Source of the DNA: Acidisarcina polymorpha
GTDB lineage: Bacteria > Acidobacteriota > Terriglobia > Terriglobales > Acidobacteriaceae
Assembly: GCF_003330725.1 (NCBI RefSeq)
Contig: NZ_CP030840.1
Coordinates: forward strand, 1,426,001-1,490,000
Direction of reading: 5' to 3'
Length of the DNA: 64,000 nucleotides
Part shown: positions 43,801-53,253 of the stretch, piece after piece
How the letters are laid out: the number at the start of each line of letters is the position of its first letter
Numbering within the stretch: position 1 is the stretch's first letter
The notes under the pieces: generated by a model
Seen by the model: the letters and a program-made list of their open reading frames with translations, nothing else
Database searches by the model: none
What the model was told of the DNA's origin: nothing
Position numbers and translations under genes: made by a program

Positions 43801-44388
43801 TTAGTGCATATGCAACCGCCAGGCGGTGTAGCTGGCGATTTCATGCCAGAGCCGCTGCGCTGCTTTCCAGCGGGAGATGGTCTTGGTTTCGGGTCTAGGT
43901 GAGGTGTAGACGTCGAGCCCCTCCTGGGCACAGAGGGAGTGAATTCGAAATAAGTGGGTGCCGTCGCTCACCACTACGATTCGTTGCAGGTGATTTTCCC
44001 TGGCGATGACGGCCAGCCGCTCGGCGGATTCTTTGGTATTGCCGCTTTGGGTCTCGGCGATGATCTGGTTTTCAGGAATACCTTGAGCGAGCAGATAATC
44101 GTGGCCGACGGAGCCTTCGGAATGATCTCCGTCACCTGCTCCGCCGAGGGTGATCACCAAGGGCGCAATTCCCTGGCGGTGGAGAGCGAGCCCATGATTC
44201 AACCGAGCTCGGAAGACCGGCGAGGGGCGGCCATCGTATTCCGCCGCGCCGAAGATGGCGATCGCATCCGCAGGGCGCGCTTCGTCCAGATGGGCATAGT
44301 ATTGGATCTGCCGATTCACCCAGACGAACCAGCTCAGCACACCCAGGGCGACAACACCAAACAGCAGAATAAGAAGCCTGGCTTTCAT
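43801..44388 (-). CDS. YdcF-like DUF218 membrane-anchored protein
   Basis: The start ATG 44388 follows GGAAGAAAAGG; an ATG at 44421 is also in frame. The 195-residue product has an N-terminal helix (LLILLFGVVALGVLSWFVWV) and the DUF218 core: DAIAIFGAAEYDGRPSPVFR, ARLNHGLALHRQGIAPLVIT, LGGAGDGDHSEGSVGHDYLL, ETQSGNTKESAERL, RIVVVSDGTHLFRIHSLCAQ. DUF218 proteins (SanA/ElyC/YdcF) are linked to envelope integrity. It lies 39 bp downstream of TsaC on the same strand, so it is probably co-transcribed. Confidence 0.85.
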   Translation of the reverse strand: MKARLLILLFGVVALGVLSWFVWVNRQIQYYAHLDEARPADAIAIFGAAEYDGRPSPVFRARLNHGLALHRQGIAPLVITLGGAGDGDHSEGSVGHDYLLAQGIPENQIIAETQSGNTKESAERLAVIARENHLQRIVVVSDGTHLFRIHSLCAQEGLDVYTSPRPETKTISRWKAAQRLWHEIASYTAWRLHMH

Positions 44389-44427
44389 CCTTTTCTTCCA
44401 ACCGACTTCAGGCACTTCCAACCGGCG

Positions 44428-45072
44428 TCAGGCCTGAAGAATCAGCGCGATTTCGTGGGTCGGGATCGAACCCTCGCGCAGCACCTGCCAGGCGTCTTCC
44501 CCGCCGGAAAGATCGACAATGGTGGTTGGCAATCCTTGACCGCTGGGGCCGCCGTCGATGATCAGCGGGATGCGGTCTCCGATCTGGTCGCGCACGCACG
44601 CCGCATAGGTGCATTCCGGCAACCCCTGGAGGTTGGCGGAGGTGGCGGTGATGGGAAGCCCAAAAGCCTCCACGACTGCCCGTGGGATTGCGGCATCAGG
44701 GACGCGCAGGGCCACGTTGCCGGTATTTGCGGTGCTTCGCAGCGGCAGCCGCGAACTGGCGCGGACGATGATCGTGAGGGGACCGGGCCAGAACCGCTCG
44801 GCCAGCCGGTCGAAGCCGGTCCCGATGTCCCGTGCAAGTTCATAGGCCTGAGCGGCGTTGCTGATGAGTAGCGACAGCGGCTTGTGGCGCATGCGGGTTT
44901 TGATTTCGTAAATGCGATCGACTGCCCGGAGATTGACGGGATCGACCGCCAAGCCATAAAAGGTGTCCGTGGGCAAACCGACGACACTACCACTGCGCAA
45001 GCAGGAGACAATGTATTCGATTCGTTCTGCTTCCGGTTCGTCCGGGTGAACGCGAAGGATTTCCGCCGACAA
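44428..45072 (-). CDS. tsaC: L-threonylcarbamoyladenylate synthase
   Basis: A 214-residue Sua5/YciO/YwlC-fold enzyme that makes threonylcarbamoyl-AMP from Thr, bicarbonate and ATP for the t6A modification of ANN-decoding tRNAs. Diagnostic blocks are GSVVGLPTDTFYGLAVDPVN, IYEIKTRMRHKPLSLLIS (KxRxxxKPL), RFWPGPLTIIV, NVALRVPDAAIPRAVVEAFG, PITATSANLQGLPECT and IIDGGPSGQGLPTTIVDL. It lacks the extra Sua5 C-terminal domain, so it is the TsaC form. The symbol tsaC is used by function. It is divergent from the TrmH-type methylase. Confidence 0.93.
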   Translation of the reverse strand: MSAEILRVHPDEPEAERIEYIVSCLRSGSVVGLPTDTFYGLAVDPVNLRAVDRIYEIKTRMRHKPLSLLISNAAQAYELARDIGTGFDRLAERFWPGPLTIIVRASSRLPLRSTANTGNVALRVPDAAIPRAVVEAFGLPITATSANLQGLPECTYAACVRDQIGDRIPLIIDGGPSGQGLPTTIVDLSGGEDAWQVLREGSIPTHEIALILQA

Positions 45073-45154
45073 GATTTCTCCAAAAAGATGGGGTTGAGGC
45101 GGCTGCTATTGCGGGCCGGAACGACGTCGTGACCGGCGGGGTAAAATCGCAGCA

Positions 45155-46009
45155 ATGCCGCCAGCTTCACAACACAGGCTCTCTCGCATTGTACAGAGTC
45201 GTCAGAATGGCCGGGTCAAGGAATTGCGGGCCAGCTTCTCGCCCGGGAGCCGATTCGAGAGCGGCCGTGTCGGCATCGAAGGCGAACATCTTCTCTCCGA
45301 GGCAGTGCGCAGCGGGATTCGGATCATTTCGGTGTTCTTTCGGACCGGAGCAGAAGGGCTGCTGAGCCGCATTGCCCTCCCGGCAGAAGTAGAGGTGATC
45401 GAGCTTCCCGCGGAGATCTTTGCCAGCGCGGTGACGACCGAATCTCCGCAAGGAATAGCCGCTCTGGTCGAGCCGAAGGTCTTTTCGCTGGACGACATGC
45501 TGATTGGCAAGACCCCTCTGATCGTGGTCGCAGCGGGGTTGCAGGATCCTGGCAATCTGGGGACGCTGGTCCGTTCGGCCGAGGCCTTTGGGGCTACCGG
45601 TGTCATTACCCTGCCTGGAACGGTCAGTCCGTGGAACGCCAAAGCACTACGGGCCTCTTCGGGATCAACTCTCCGGGTAGCGGTGGTCCAGGCTCGCGAG
45701 GAAGAGGCGTTTTCCTGGCTGCGCGTGTCCGGCCTAAGGATCTTTGCCGCCGTAGCTGAAAAGGGTTCTGCGGCTGCAGCGACGAACCTCGGGCAACCGG
45801 CTGCACTGCTTATTGGCAATGAGGGGAGCGGACTGTCGCCCATCCTGCTGGATCAAGCAGACGAGCGGGTCACGATTCCCTGCCCTGGGCCGGTCGAATC
45901 CCTGAATGCAGCGGTAGCCGGCAGCATCCTCCTCTATGAAGCTTCAAGGCAGCGCGGAAGCTTCAAGGCAGCGGGCGGAGCAGATGAGAGCGGCAAGCCG
46001 GGCGCATAA
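45155..46009 (+). CDS. TrmH/SpoU-family RNA 2'-O-methyltransferase
   Basis: A 284-residue SPOUT enzyme. The N-terminal substrate-binding domain (ELRASFSPGSRFESGRVGIE, GEHLLSEAV) is followed by the knotted domain: motif 1 AAGLQDPGNLGTLVRSAEAF, motif 2 AALLIGNEGSGLSP, motif 3 VTIPCPGPVESLNAAVAGSI, LLYEA. It probably methylates a ribose in 23S rRNA (RlmB-like), using SAM bound by the knot. The C-terminus after YEA is lengthened by a 19-bp tandem duplication. It is divergent from tsaC with an 82-bp gap. Confidence 0.92.
   Translation: MPPASQHRLSRIVQSRQNGRVKELRASFSPGSRFESGRVGIEGEHLLSEAVRSGIRIISVFFRTGAEGLLSRIALPAEVEVIELPAEIFASAVTTESPQGIAALVEPKVFSLDDMLIGKTPLIVVAAGLQDPGNLGTLVRSAEAFGATGVITLPGTVSPWNAKALRASSGSTLRVAVVQAREEEAFSWLRVSGLRIFAAVAEKGSAAAATNLGQPAALLIGNEGSGLSPILLDQADERVTIPCPGPVESLNAAVAGSILLYEASRQRGSFKAAGGADESGKPGA
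45938..45975. repeat. 19-bp tandem duplication at the end of the methyltransferase gene
   Basis: GAAGCTTCAAGGCAGCGCG (45938-45956) is followed directly by GAAGCTTCAAGGCAGCGGG (45957-45975), 18 of 19 identical. As 19 is not a multiple of three the second copy is read in another frame, changing the C-terminal residues (EASRQRG then SFKAAGG). Confidence 0.9.
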
Positions 46010-46060
46010 CTCATTCGCGTACAAAATTCGCATCAAATCGGGAAAAGGACTGTCTAGACA

Positions 46061-46900
46061 ATGAGCACACCAAGCTACTCCAATGATTCAGCAGCCCAGG
46101 CCGTGGCTGACCGCCAGATCGATCCCTTGAACGATGACAAGCTGCGGCAGGCGGCTGAGTTGCTGCTGAGGGCGCGTCGTGAGCGCGAGCCCATTTCAGA
46201 GTTACCGGCGGGCTTGCGTCCGACGACTCTGGGCGAGGCGTATCGCTTGCAGGAGATCATGATCTCCACTTTAGGACCAGTCGGAGGCTGGAAGGTGGGA
46301 GCACCCTCGCCGGATGCCGTCCCGCTTTGCGCGCCAATGCCCCTGCTGGGCGGGTTTGGGCAATCGAACGTGACCATCGGCGCCAGCTTCAGCCGGTTTC
46401 GCGGGGTCGAGGCCGAGATCGCCTTTCGACTAAGAAGCGATCTGCCGCTTCGCGAAAGACCTTACAGCCGCGAAGAGGTCGTAGCCGCGATTGCCGGAGC
46501 TCACCCGGCAATCGAGATCCTGGAGGCGGCATTTTTAGATCCGGATTCAGCGGACCGGCTATCAGTCATCGGCGATTTACAGTCCCATGGCGGCTTCGTT
46601 CACGGAGCGGCTCTGCCCGATTGGCGCGATGTGGATTTCGCTCATGAATCGGTAATCATGATTGTGGATGGCGTCGTCCGCATCGAGTCGCGGGCGTCAA
46701 ACTTAGCGGGAGTCGATTTGCTCAGGCTGGTTACCTGGCTGGCGAACGAGGGCCAACCGCGCACTGGCGGGCTCAAGGCCGGCGACTGGATCACGACCGG
46801 CAGCTGGACGGGCAAAGTCCTGGCGTCTGCGGGCTCCGAGGCGATTGCCCGGTTCTCCACCTTTGGCGACGTCGTGGTCCGGTTTGCGGATGAGGAGTAA
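46061..46900 (+). CDS. 2-keto-4-pentenoate hydratase-like (MhpD/FAH-fold) protein
   Basis: A 279-residue member of the hydratase/decarboxylase branch of the fumarylacetoacetase superfamily: GEAYRLQEIMISTLGPVGGW, KVGAPSPDAVPLCAPMP, VEAEIAFRLRSDLPLRERPY, HPAIEILEAAFLD, DLQSHGGFVHGAALPDWRDV, and the closing LKAGDWITTGSWTGKV. The E-x-E (VEAEIAF) supplies metal ligands. It probably hydrates 2-hydroxypenta-2,4-dienoate-type acids or a related keto acid. No other aromatic meta-cleavage gene is adjacent. It may follow the methyltransferase in the same transcript (51-bp gap). Confidence 0.85.
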   Translation: MSTPSYSNDSAAQAVADRQIDPLNDDKLRQAAELLLRARREREPISELPAGLRPTTLGEAYRLQEIMISTLGPVGGWKVGAPSPDAVPLCAPMPLLGGFGQSNVTIGASFSRFRGVEAEIAFRLRSDLPLRERPYSREEVVAAIAGAHPAIEILEAAFLDPDSADRLSVIGDLQSHGGFVHGAALPDWRDVDFAHESVIMIVDGVVRIESRASNLAGVDLLRLVTWLANEGQPRTGGLKAGDWITTGSWTGKVLASAGSEAIARFSTFGDVVVRFADEE

Positions 46901-46909
46901 TTTTTTTCG

Positions 46910-48373
46910 CTAGGTTTGCGCTTGCTTAGCGAAGGGCCACTCACGCCGGTACCGTGCCCGCACAAAGTAGATCAGCAGACCAGAGATGGCGATCATGGCG
47001 CCATAACGCAGCTCTCGGGAGGCGTTCGGCCGGGAGATCAGGATAAAGAGGAAGCCGATCCCCGCGAGGACCGGTGGGAGCGGATAGAGCCACATCCGAA
47101 AAGGGCGATCACGATCGGGTTCCCGGATCCTGAGCAAAATGACGCCAACGTGCTGAAGCAGGAATTGAAGAATGATGCGAATGGCGACGAGCGCGGCGAT
47201 GACATTCGAGAGGTCAAAGAAGCAGAAGAAGGTCGCAACGGTTCCCAAGGCGAGCAGAGAGACATTGGGGAAGGCTTCGCGCGGATGAAGCCGGGCGAAG
47301 ATCTTGAAGTAGTTCCCGTCGAGCGCGGCTGCATACGGAACGCGGGAGTAGCCGAGCAGCAGAGCAAAGACCGAGGCAAAGGCCGTCCACATCACCAGCA
47401 GCGCGATGATCCGCGCCGCGGTCGCACCAAAGGTCCGCTGCATGACCAGGGCGACGACCGCGAAACGTCCTTGGGTATTGATGGAAGAATTCATTTCCTG
47501 CCATGGAATAACGCCGAGCACACTTACGTTCATCAGTAGATACAAGACGGCGACGATGAAGATGGAGATCAGGATTGCGCGGGGAATCGCGCGGCCTGGT
47601 TCGCGGATCTCGCCGCCGAGAAATGCGACGTTGTAGTAGCCCCAGTAGTCGTAAGTAGCGATGAGGGTCGCGGCGCCAAGTCCGGAGAAAAAAACGTGAC
47701 CTGGATGGAAGGCCCCGGAAGGGAAACTGAATGCCTGCGCGGAATGGAAGTGAGTAAATCCCGCTACGATGACGCTGGTGATGGTGATGAGCACACCGGC
47801 CCAGAGAATCCATGCCAGCCGGGTAATCGAGCGCACATTGCGATAGAGAAGCGCGACGGTCACGGCGCAGGTTGCGGCGGCCGCGAGACTGGTATAGCGC
47901 AGATCGCCCAGCCACGGCAAGTTCGAGTGGCTGAAGACTCGATTTGCCAGAGGGGACCAGAGATAGGCGGCGTACTGGGCGAGACCGATACACCCGGAGG
48001 CGATCGACAGTGGCGCACTGAACCCCATCTGCCAGACGTAAAGGAAAGACGCCAGGCGTCCGGCGCGATCGCGTCCGTACATCTCGCGCAGATAGGCGTA
48101 GGAGCCTCCCGCCTGCGGCATCATGGCTCCCAGCTCTGCCCACACCAGTCCATCGCAGATGGCAATGACGGCGCCGAGCACCCATCCGAGCATTGCCTGA
48201 GGACCGCCCATTGCGATCACTACCAGTGGCAAGGTGATGAAGGGTCCCACGCCGATCATGTTCATCATGTTGAGCGAGAGCGCGCTACCGAAGCTCACCT
48301 GGCGGGCAAGCTTTGGGGCAGCGGGGGAGGGGTTCGCAGTGGCGTCCGCGGGGCTGTTGGTGAATTTGGCCAT
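46910..48373 (-). CDS. APC-family amino acid permease
   Basis: The start ATG 48373 (MAKFTNSPAD); an upstream in-frame ATG at 48451 adds a non-conserved segment. The 487-residue product has about 12 hydrophobic helices with the APC signatures LNMMNMIGVGPFITLPLVVI, (M)MPQAGGSYAYLREMYGRDRA and YDYWGYYNVAFLGGEIREPG, RAIPRAI. It resembles the basic/neutral amino acid transporters (AdiC/YfnA type); the substrate cannot be fixed from sequence. It converges with the hydratase gene, only 9 bp between stops. Confidence 0.9.
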   Translation of the reverse strand: MAKFTNSPADATANPSPAAPKLARQVSFGSALSLNMMNMIGVGPFITLPLVVIAMGGPQAMLGWVLGAVIAICDGLVWAELGAMMPQAGGSYAYLREMYGRDRAGRLASFLYVWQMGFSAPLSIASGCIGLAQYAAYLWSPLANRVFSHSNLPWLGDLRYTSLAAAATCAVTVALLYRNVRSITRLAWILWAGVLITITSVIVAGFTHFHSAQAFSFPSGAFHPGHVFFSGLGAATLIATYDYWGYYNVAFLGGEIREPGRAIPRAILISIFIVAVLYLLMNVSVLGVIPWQEMNSSINTQGRFAVVALVMQRTFGATAARIIALLVMWTAFASVFALLLGYSRVPYAAALDGNYFKIFARLHPREAFPNVSLLALGTVATFFCFFDLSNVIAALVAIRIILQFLLQHVGVILLRIREPDRDRPFRMWLYPLPPVLAGIGFLFILISRPNASRELRYGAMIAISGLLIYFVRARYRREWPFAKQAQT

Positions 48374-48635
48374 CAATGCGTCATCGATCCATGTCCGAGA
48401 ATCCGAGCACGGGGTACTCGCATCTTTAGATATTCGAAAGTACCAAAGCACAAGTACAGATGGTGATGTGCCGGAGATTGATTCTGTAGGCGTTATCCCG
48501 GGGGGAAACGCCTGCGGACTTGAGCGGCACGCATTACAGTAGCTGTACTTCTGCTTTAGGAACTGCCCGGATTGTACACTGGGCTCTATTCACCCATTCA
48601 GATCTCGCACTTAGCTCATTAGGCTTGGACCGTTG

Positions 48636-51446
48636 ATGATTCGTCGTACAGTGCCGGTTGTTCTGCTCCTCGTTGTCGCGGCTGGAGCCATATCTTCGCG
48701 TCCGAACGCCGTGGCACAGCAGTCGCCGGTATCCCGAGAAGGAGCGTCGCTTCGTGGGGATGCGCAACCGCTCCCTGAAGATCGCGGAGCGAATGGACTG
48801 TGGCAGGATCTTAAGCGCCTGCATACCTGGGCGAGCATGATGATGATTGTCGCCCATCCCGACGATGAGGATGGCGGCATGTTGACTTACGAATCCCGAG
48901 GGCAGGGAGTGCGCACATCGATGCTCACTCTGACCCGGGGCGAAGGCGGCCAGAACGTGGTGTCCAGCGATGCGGACGATGCTCTGGGATTAATACGCAC
49001 CAACGAACTGCTCAAGGCAGATCAGTATTACGGCGTCGATCAGTACTGGTCACGCGTTGCCGACTACGGATTTTCGAAGACGATTGATGAGGCCTTTCAA
49101 CAATGGGGCCACGATCGCGTGCTCTACGATGCGGTACGAGCGGTACGTCTGAATCGGCCGCTGGTGATCACCGCAAGCTTTATTGGGGGCATTACGGACG
49201 GCCATGGTCAACACCAGGTCTCGGGCGAGATGGCGCAGGAGGTGTTCTCGGCGGCCGGCAATCCGGATGTGTTTCCCGATCAGATTCGCGCCGGTCTGCG
49301 CCCGTGGTCTCCACTGAAGGTCTACGCGAGGGTCCCCAATTATTCACTCGGCAAAGAAGGCATGTTCGATTACGCCACCGGTAAGTGGGCGCCGGTTCGC
49401 TTCTACAACTACATCACCAAGGAATGGAGCACCAGCGTTCCCTCGACCGATGTCGTCGTTCCAGAGGGCGCTTACGATCCTTTGCTGGGCTTAACTTATG
49501 TCCAGTTTGCCCGTCAGGGGTGGGGATTTCAAAAAACCCAGAATGGCGGCGGCTATGTGGTTCTACCGGGAGAGGTCAACTCCGACTATCACCGGTATGG
49601 ATCGCGGATGAAGAGTGGCGGAAGCGAGTCCTCTTTCTTTGATGGAATCGATACATCCCTGGGTGGAATCGCCAGCCTCGCTCACGGCGACACAGCGTTT
49701 TTAACGGCCGGTTTGAAAACCATCAATGCAAAAGTAGAAACGGCAATCGCCGCCTTTGACCCGGCTGCTCCGCAGAAGACAGCACCCGCGCTACACGATG
49801 GCTATCTGGCTACGGACAAACTGATCCGGCAACTCGATCAGAGTTCCCTCTCCGCTAGCGATAAGGCAAACGTTCGCGAGGAACTCGACTTGAAGCTACA
49901 GCAATTCAGCACCGCTCTTGCCGCGGCGCTCGGTCTGCAGATCGATGCACTGACAACGTCGGAAAAGTCGGCGACGCAAGCCGATACCCCCCCATTATCC
50001 GCAGAGGAGACGCCCGCTGCGGTAACTCCGGGATCGAAGGTGTTCGTACGACTGCATGTTTTCAATCCGGCCATGGGAAACGCGGGACCAGCTGCGAGGC
50101 TGGTAAAGACGTCGCTCGTCTCTCCGGTTGATGCTGCGTCAAGTGTGGAGCGCTTGCCGGAAACGAAATCCTCGGATGGCGCGCGCGACGCATTTTTTCG
50201 CGTCAGCCTGGCGGCGAATGCCGCTGTTACTCGTCCTTACTTCAGCCGCGAGAGCACCGAGCAGGGCTACTACAACGTGGATGATCCTCGATGGTTGAAC
50301 GAATCCTTTGCGCCTTACCCACTACAGGGGTGGGCGGACTTCGATTATGAGGGCGTTCCGATCAAGGTCGGCGAAGTGGTGCAGACGGTGCATCGCATCG
50401 AGGGTGCGGGCTCGGTCGAGAACCCGCTCGTCATCGCACCGGGAATCTCTATCAGTATTCATCCCCCAGCGGGCGCGGTTCCGCTTACGCAGACTGCATT
50501 CTCGCTCTCCACCAAAGTACACAGTAACCTCGACGGGCGTGCCGAAGGGACGGTACACCTCGATCTGCCGCACGGCTGGAGATCCGAGCCAGAAAGCACA
50601 GCCTTCCGTTTGAAGACGGGGGAAGAAGAGGAAGTCAGCTTCAAGGTCCTTCCTAATAAGCTTGAACAACGCTCCTATGAGATCAAGGCGATCGCCAGTG
50701 TTGGCGGCCACGAATATAAGGATGGCTACCGCACCGTCGGCTATCCGGGCCTGCAGCCTTACAACTACTACCGGCCGGCAACTTATCGCGCCCGCGGAGT
50801 GGATGTCCAGGTTGCACCGGGATTGAACCTGGGCTATGTCATGGGCCCGGGCGATGACATACCTCAGGCGCTCGAAGACTTAGGAGTCCATCCACATCTG
50901 CTCAGCACAGAGGAGATCGCTTCCGGCGATCTGAATAGATATAACGTCATCGTTCTTGGAATTCGGGCGTATGCGGCTCGTCCTGACTTAGCGGCCAACA
51001 ATAGTCGTCTGCTTGAGTATGTTCGCAACGGCGGCAACCTGGTGGTGCAATACCAAACTGGCGAATACGACCATAGCTATGGGCCTTATCCCTACGTGCT
51101 GGGGCGCAGTCCCGAGAAGGTAGTGGATGAAAGGGGCACGGTCACTCTGCTCGATCCTAAGAGCCCGCTGCTCAGTTGGCCGAACCAGATAACACCGGCG
51201 GACTTTCAAGGCTGGGTTGAGGAACGCGGGCACTCGTTCATGCAGAGCTGGGATTCGCACTATATCGCTCTTACAGAGACCCACGACCCTGAGCAGGATC
51301 CACAGAAAGGCGGCCTGCTCTATACGCGCGAAGGCAAGGGTATTTATATCTATGTCGCGTTTGCACTTTACCGGCAAACGCCGGAGGCAGTTCCGGGCGC
51401 CTACCGGCTGCTGGCTAACTTGATCAGCGCGGGGCTTCATCCCTAG
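48636..51446 (+). CDS. Secreted PIG-L/LmbE-family deacetylase-like protein, large
   Basis: ATG 48636 (a TTG directly before it is also possible). The 936-residue product has a signal peptide (MIRRTVPVVLLLVVAAGAIS, S). Residues about 60-270 are the PIG-L domain with zinc motif MMIVAHPDDEDGG and the distal DGHGQHQVSG. The middle region has beta-sandwich-like stretches (HLDLPHGWRSEPESTAFRLK). The C-terminal part resembles a glutamine-amidotransferase-like/ThuA-type fold (IVLGIRAYAARPDLAANNSR, LLEYVRNGGNLVVQYQTGEY). PIG-L enzymes deacetylate N-acetylglucosaminyl conjugates. This multi-domain secreted form is frequent in Acidobacteriota. Confidence 0.87.
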   Translation: MIRRTVPVVLLLVVAAGAISSRPNAVAQQSPVSREGASLRGDAQPLPEDRGANGLWQDLKRLHTWASMMMIVAHPDDEDGGMLTYESRGQGVRTSMLTLTRGEGGQNVVSSDADDALGLIRTNELLKADQYYGVDQYWSRVADYGFSKTIDEAFQQWGHDRVLYDAVRAVRLNRPLVITASFIGGITDGHGQHQVSGEMAQEVFSAAGNPDVFPDQIRAGLRPWSPLKVYARVPNYSLGKEGMFDYATGKWAPVRFYNYITKEWSTSVPSTDVVVPEGAYDPLLGLTYVQFARQGWGFQKTQNGGGYVVLPGEVNSDYHRYGSRMKSGGSESSFFDGIDTSLGGIASLAHGDTAFLTAGLKTINAKVETAIAAFDPAAPQKTAPALHDGYLATDKLIRQLDQSSLSASDKANVREELDLKLQQFSTALAAALGLQIDALTTSEKSATQADTPPLSAEETPAAVTPGSKVFVRLHVFNPAMGNAGPAARLVKTSLVSPVDAASSVERLPETKSSDGARDAFFRVSLAANAAVTRPYFSRESTEQGYYNVDDPRWLNESFAPYPLQGWADFDYEGVPIKVGEVVQTVHRIEGAGSVENPLVIAPGISISIHPPAGAVPLTQTAFSLSTKVHSNLDGRAEGTVHLDLPHGWRSEPESTAFRLKTGEEEEVSFKVLPNKLEQRSYEIKAIASVGGHEYKDGYRTVGYPGLQPYNYYRPATYRARGVDVQVAPGLNLGYVMGPGDDIPQALEDLGVHPHLLSTEEIASGDLNRYNVIVLGIRAYAARPDLAANNSRLLEYVRNGGNLVVQYQTGEYDHSYGPYPYVLGRSPEKVVDERGTVTLLDPKSPLLSWPNQITPADFQGWVEERGHSFMQSWDSHYIALTETHDPEQDPQKGGLLYTREGKGIYIYVAFALYRQTPEAVPGAYRLLANLISAGLHP

Positions 51447-51542
51447 TGAACTAACTGCTCGAGATGCTGTGGCGCGGGTGACGCGAATTTCTCTCATCAA
51501 GTTGACATAGGACACTTGAATGGAAATGCGCAGCTTAGGACC

Positions 51543-52460
51543 CTAGAACGGGATGCGCAGTGTTAGTACGGTCGCATGATTGTAGGTGTGAAAGTGAGTC
51601 AGGGCAATTTGCTCGCCGGCGCCAAAGGTCAAGCCTAGTCTGCCCGGACGTCCGCTGGCATCGTGCGAGAGAGGCACGCGGCCGAAGATGATGCCCGGGG
51701 TGCCAAATGTCGAGACGTGTCCGTCATTCGCACCACCTTTGTAGAAACTGGAGTTGAACTCCGCCTCGGGCCATATGAATCGTCCTAAACCGCTCGACGC
51801 GAGCCGGTATTGGATGGTGTTATTCCAAGTTATCGTGTGTCCCAGGCCTTTCGAGTTAGTTACCGGGAGCGAGCCACCGGCGGTTGAAACCAGATCGAGG
51901 CGGCCGAAACCCTTACCAACGGCGAGGGTCGGAGTGACCACCGCGCAGCAGCTTCCATTTCCGTTTTTGCCAGTGGGAATAGTTGCGGCAAAGAACACTG
52001 TAACGATCCCATTCCCATGCTCCTCGTTGCGGGAGTAGAGGCGGCCTTTCGCGAGGAACGACATATCTCCGAAGCCATCCTGTTCGCCATTAGAGCGATT
52101 AAAGAAGGGTGGAACATTAATGATGATTTCCGTATGCCTCTCGGGAATGAACTCCAGACCTTTGGAATTGCCGTAGTTCCACACGGCGAAGCCCTTCGGA
52201 TTGTACTGATGGACGAAGTCGGTGCGAAGCTCCTGCTCGAGCCGGGGCGTCACGGTCACCAGCGGAGTCACCCAGTGAGGCTGCTCCGCTTGAGTAGCGC
52301 TGACTCGCGCCTGGTAGCGCTCGATGAAGTTTTCAGGCGGAGGGCTGCTTTGTTGGGCGTGCGATCTAGAGGCAAAGAGCGTAATGGAATAGCCAATGAA
52401 CAGAAGCAGGTTCAGCAGGCATCCGGACGACGTGATTCTTCGAAGGCGGGGCAAGCTCAT
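51543..52460 (-). CDS. Predicted outer-membrane beta-barrel protein
   Basis: A 305-residue protein with a signal peptide (LLNLLLFIGYSITLFASRSH, AQQ). The mature part is rich in alternating aromatic strands: RLEQELRTDFVHQYNPKGFA, TEIIINVPPFFNRSNGEQDG, FGDMSFLAKGRLYSRNEEHG, VTVFFAATIPTGKNG, and it ends in ATVLTLRIPF, with a C-terminal Phe as expected for barrel assembly. It recalls the MetA-pathway/transporter family of alginate-like barrels. The solute is unknown. It converges with the LmbE-like gene. Confidence 0.78.
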   Translation of the reverse strand: MSLPRLRRITSSGCLLNLLLFIGYSITLFASRSHAQQSSPPPENFIERYQARVSATQAEQPHWVTPLVTVTPRLEQELRTDFVHQYNPKGFAVWNYGNSKGLEFIPERHTEIIINVPPFFNRSNGEQDGFGDMSFLAKGRLYSRNEEHGNGIVTVFFAATIPTGKNGNGSCCAVVTPTLAVGKGFGRLDLVSTAGGSLPVTNSKGLGHTITWNNTIQYRLASSGLGRFIWPEAEFNSSFYKGGANDGHVSTFGTPGIIFGRVPLSHDASGRPGRLGLTFGAGEQIALTHFHTYNHATVLTLRIPF

Positions 52461-52575
52461 GCTTCGATCCTATACGGTTCGAAATAACGAATCTAGCCGG
52501 TAGAACATTGTTCTTCCCGCTTGCTGATAAGCGGTAAAGATGCGGAGTATACTCGGCTGAGCGAATCTGAACGGA

Positions 52576-52995
52576 ATGGCAATGGGAAATGTAGACGTGC
52601 TGTTGAGACCTCGCGAAGCGGCGGCGGCTCTTGGTGTCAGCTATCCAACGATCAAGCAATGGATCCTGGCGGGGAAGCTAAAGACCATCAAGACACCGGG
52701 GGGCCATCATCGTGTTCCACAGAGCGAACTCAACCCGATGATGAAATCGAGACCGGAAGGTCCGTCGAAAGCGTCCCGCGATCGCTTCAGGAACGTGAGT
52801 GGAAGAAACCAGCTGGTAGGAAAAGTCACCGAAGTTCAGATCAGCGGTTTGATGGCGAAAGTGGTTCTTCAGATTGGCGACCAGAGTATTACTTCTATTA
52901 TCACTGCGGACGCCGCCCGCGAGATGCAGCTTCGAAAGGGGCAAACCGCGGCTGCATTGATCAAGTCCACAGAAGTCATGATCGTCAGAGTTTAG
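52576..52995 (+). CDS. HTH-TOBE protein (molybdate-responsive-type regulator)
   Basis: A 139-residue two-domain protein. Residues 8-55 are an excisionase/MerR-like helix-turn-helix (LLRPREAAAALGVSYPTIKQ, WILAGKLKTIKTPGGHHRVP). Residues 75-139 are one TOBE domain (SGRNQLVGKVTEVQISGLMA, KVVLQIGDQSITSIITADAA, MQLRKGQTAAALIKSTEVMI), which binds oxyanions such as molybdate or tungstate. It likely acts as a compact molybdate sensor or storage protein. No mod transport genes are nearby. The start could be the ATG at 52576 or 52582. Confidence 0.88.
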   Translation: MAMGNVDVLLRPREAAAALGVSYPTIKQWILAGKLKTIKTPGGHHRVPQSELNPMMKSRPEGPSKASRDRFRNVSGRNQLVGKVTEVQISGLMAKVVLQIGDQSITSIITADAAREMQLRKGQTAAALIKSTEVMIVRV

Positions 52996-53253
52996 AAGAA
53001 TCTTCCCTGGTAGTCTCTCGGCATCGCCATTCCTGGCACGCCTTGATTGTCCGGTTATTCACCCAAATTTAACCTAAAATTTACGCCGCCCTGCGACGCT
53101 TTGAATGGCGCAAGCTATTGCCGTTTTCCTTTTGCTGCGCAGTCATGTCGCTTCCTCCGAACGATGGCGAGGAGTATAGATCGCGGCACTCGGGCAAGCT
53201 GCAGTTTTTCTTCAGATCACGTTTATCTTGCAATTTGACTTAAGAGAGGCTCA

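Noticed and set aside
43954-44871. 305-codon plus-strand frame over ydcF and tsaC
   Set aside because: Antisense to two genes with clear family motifs; GC-driven open frame.
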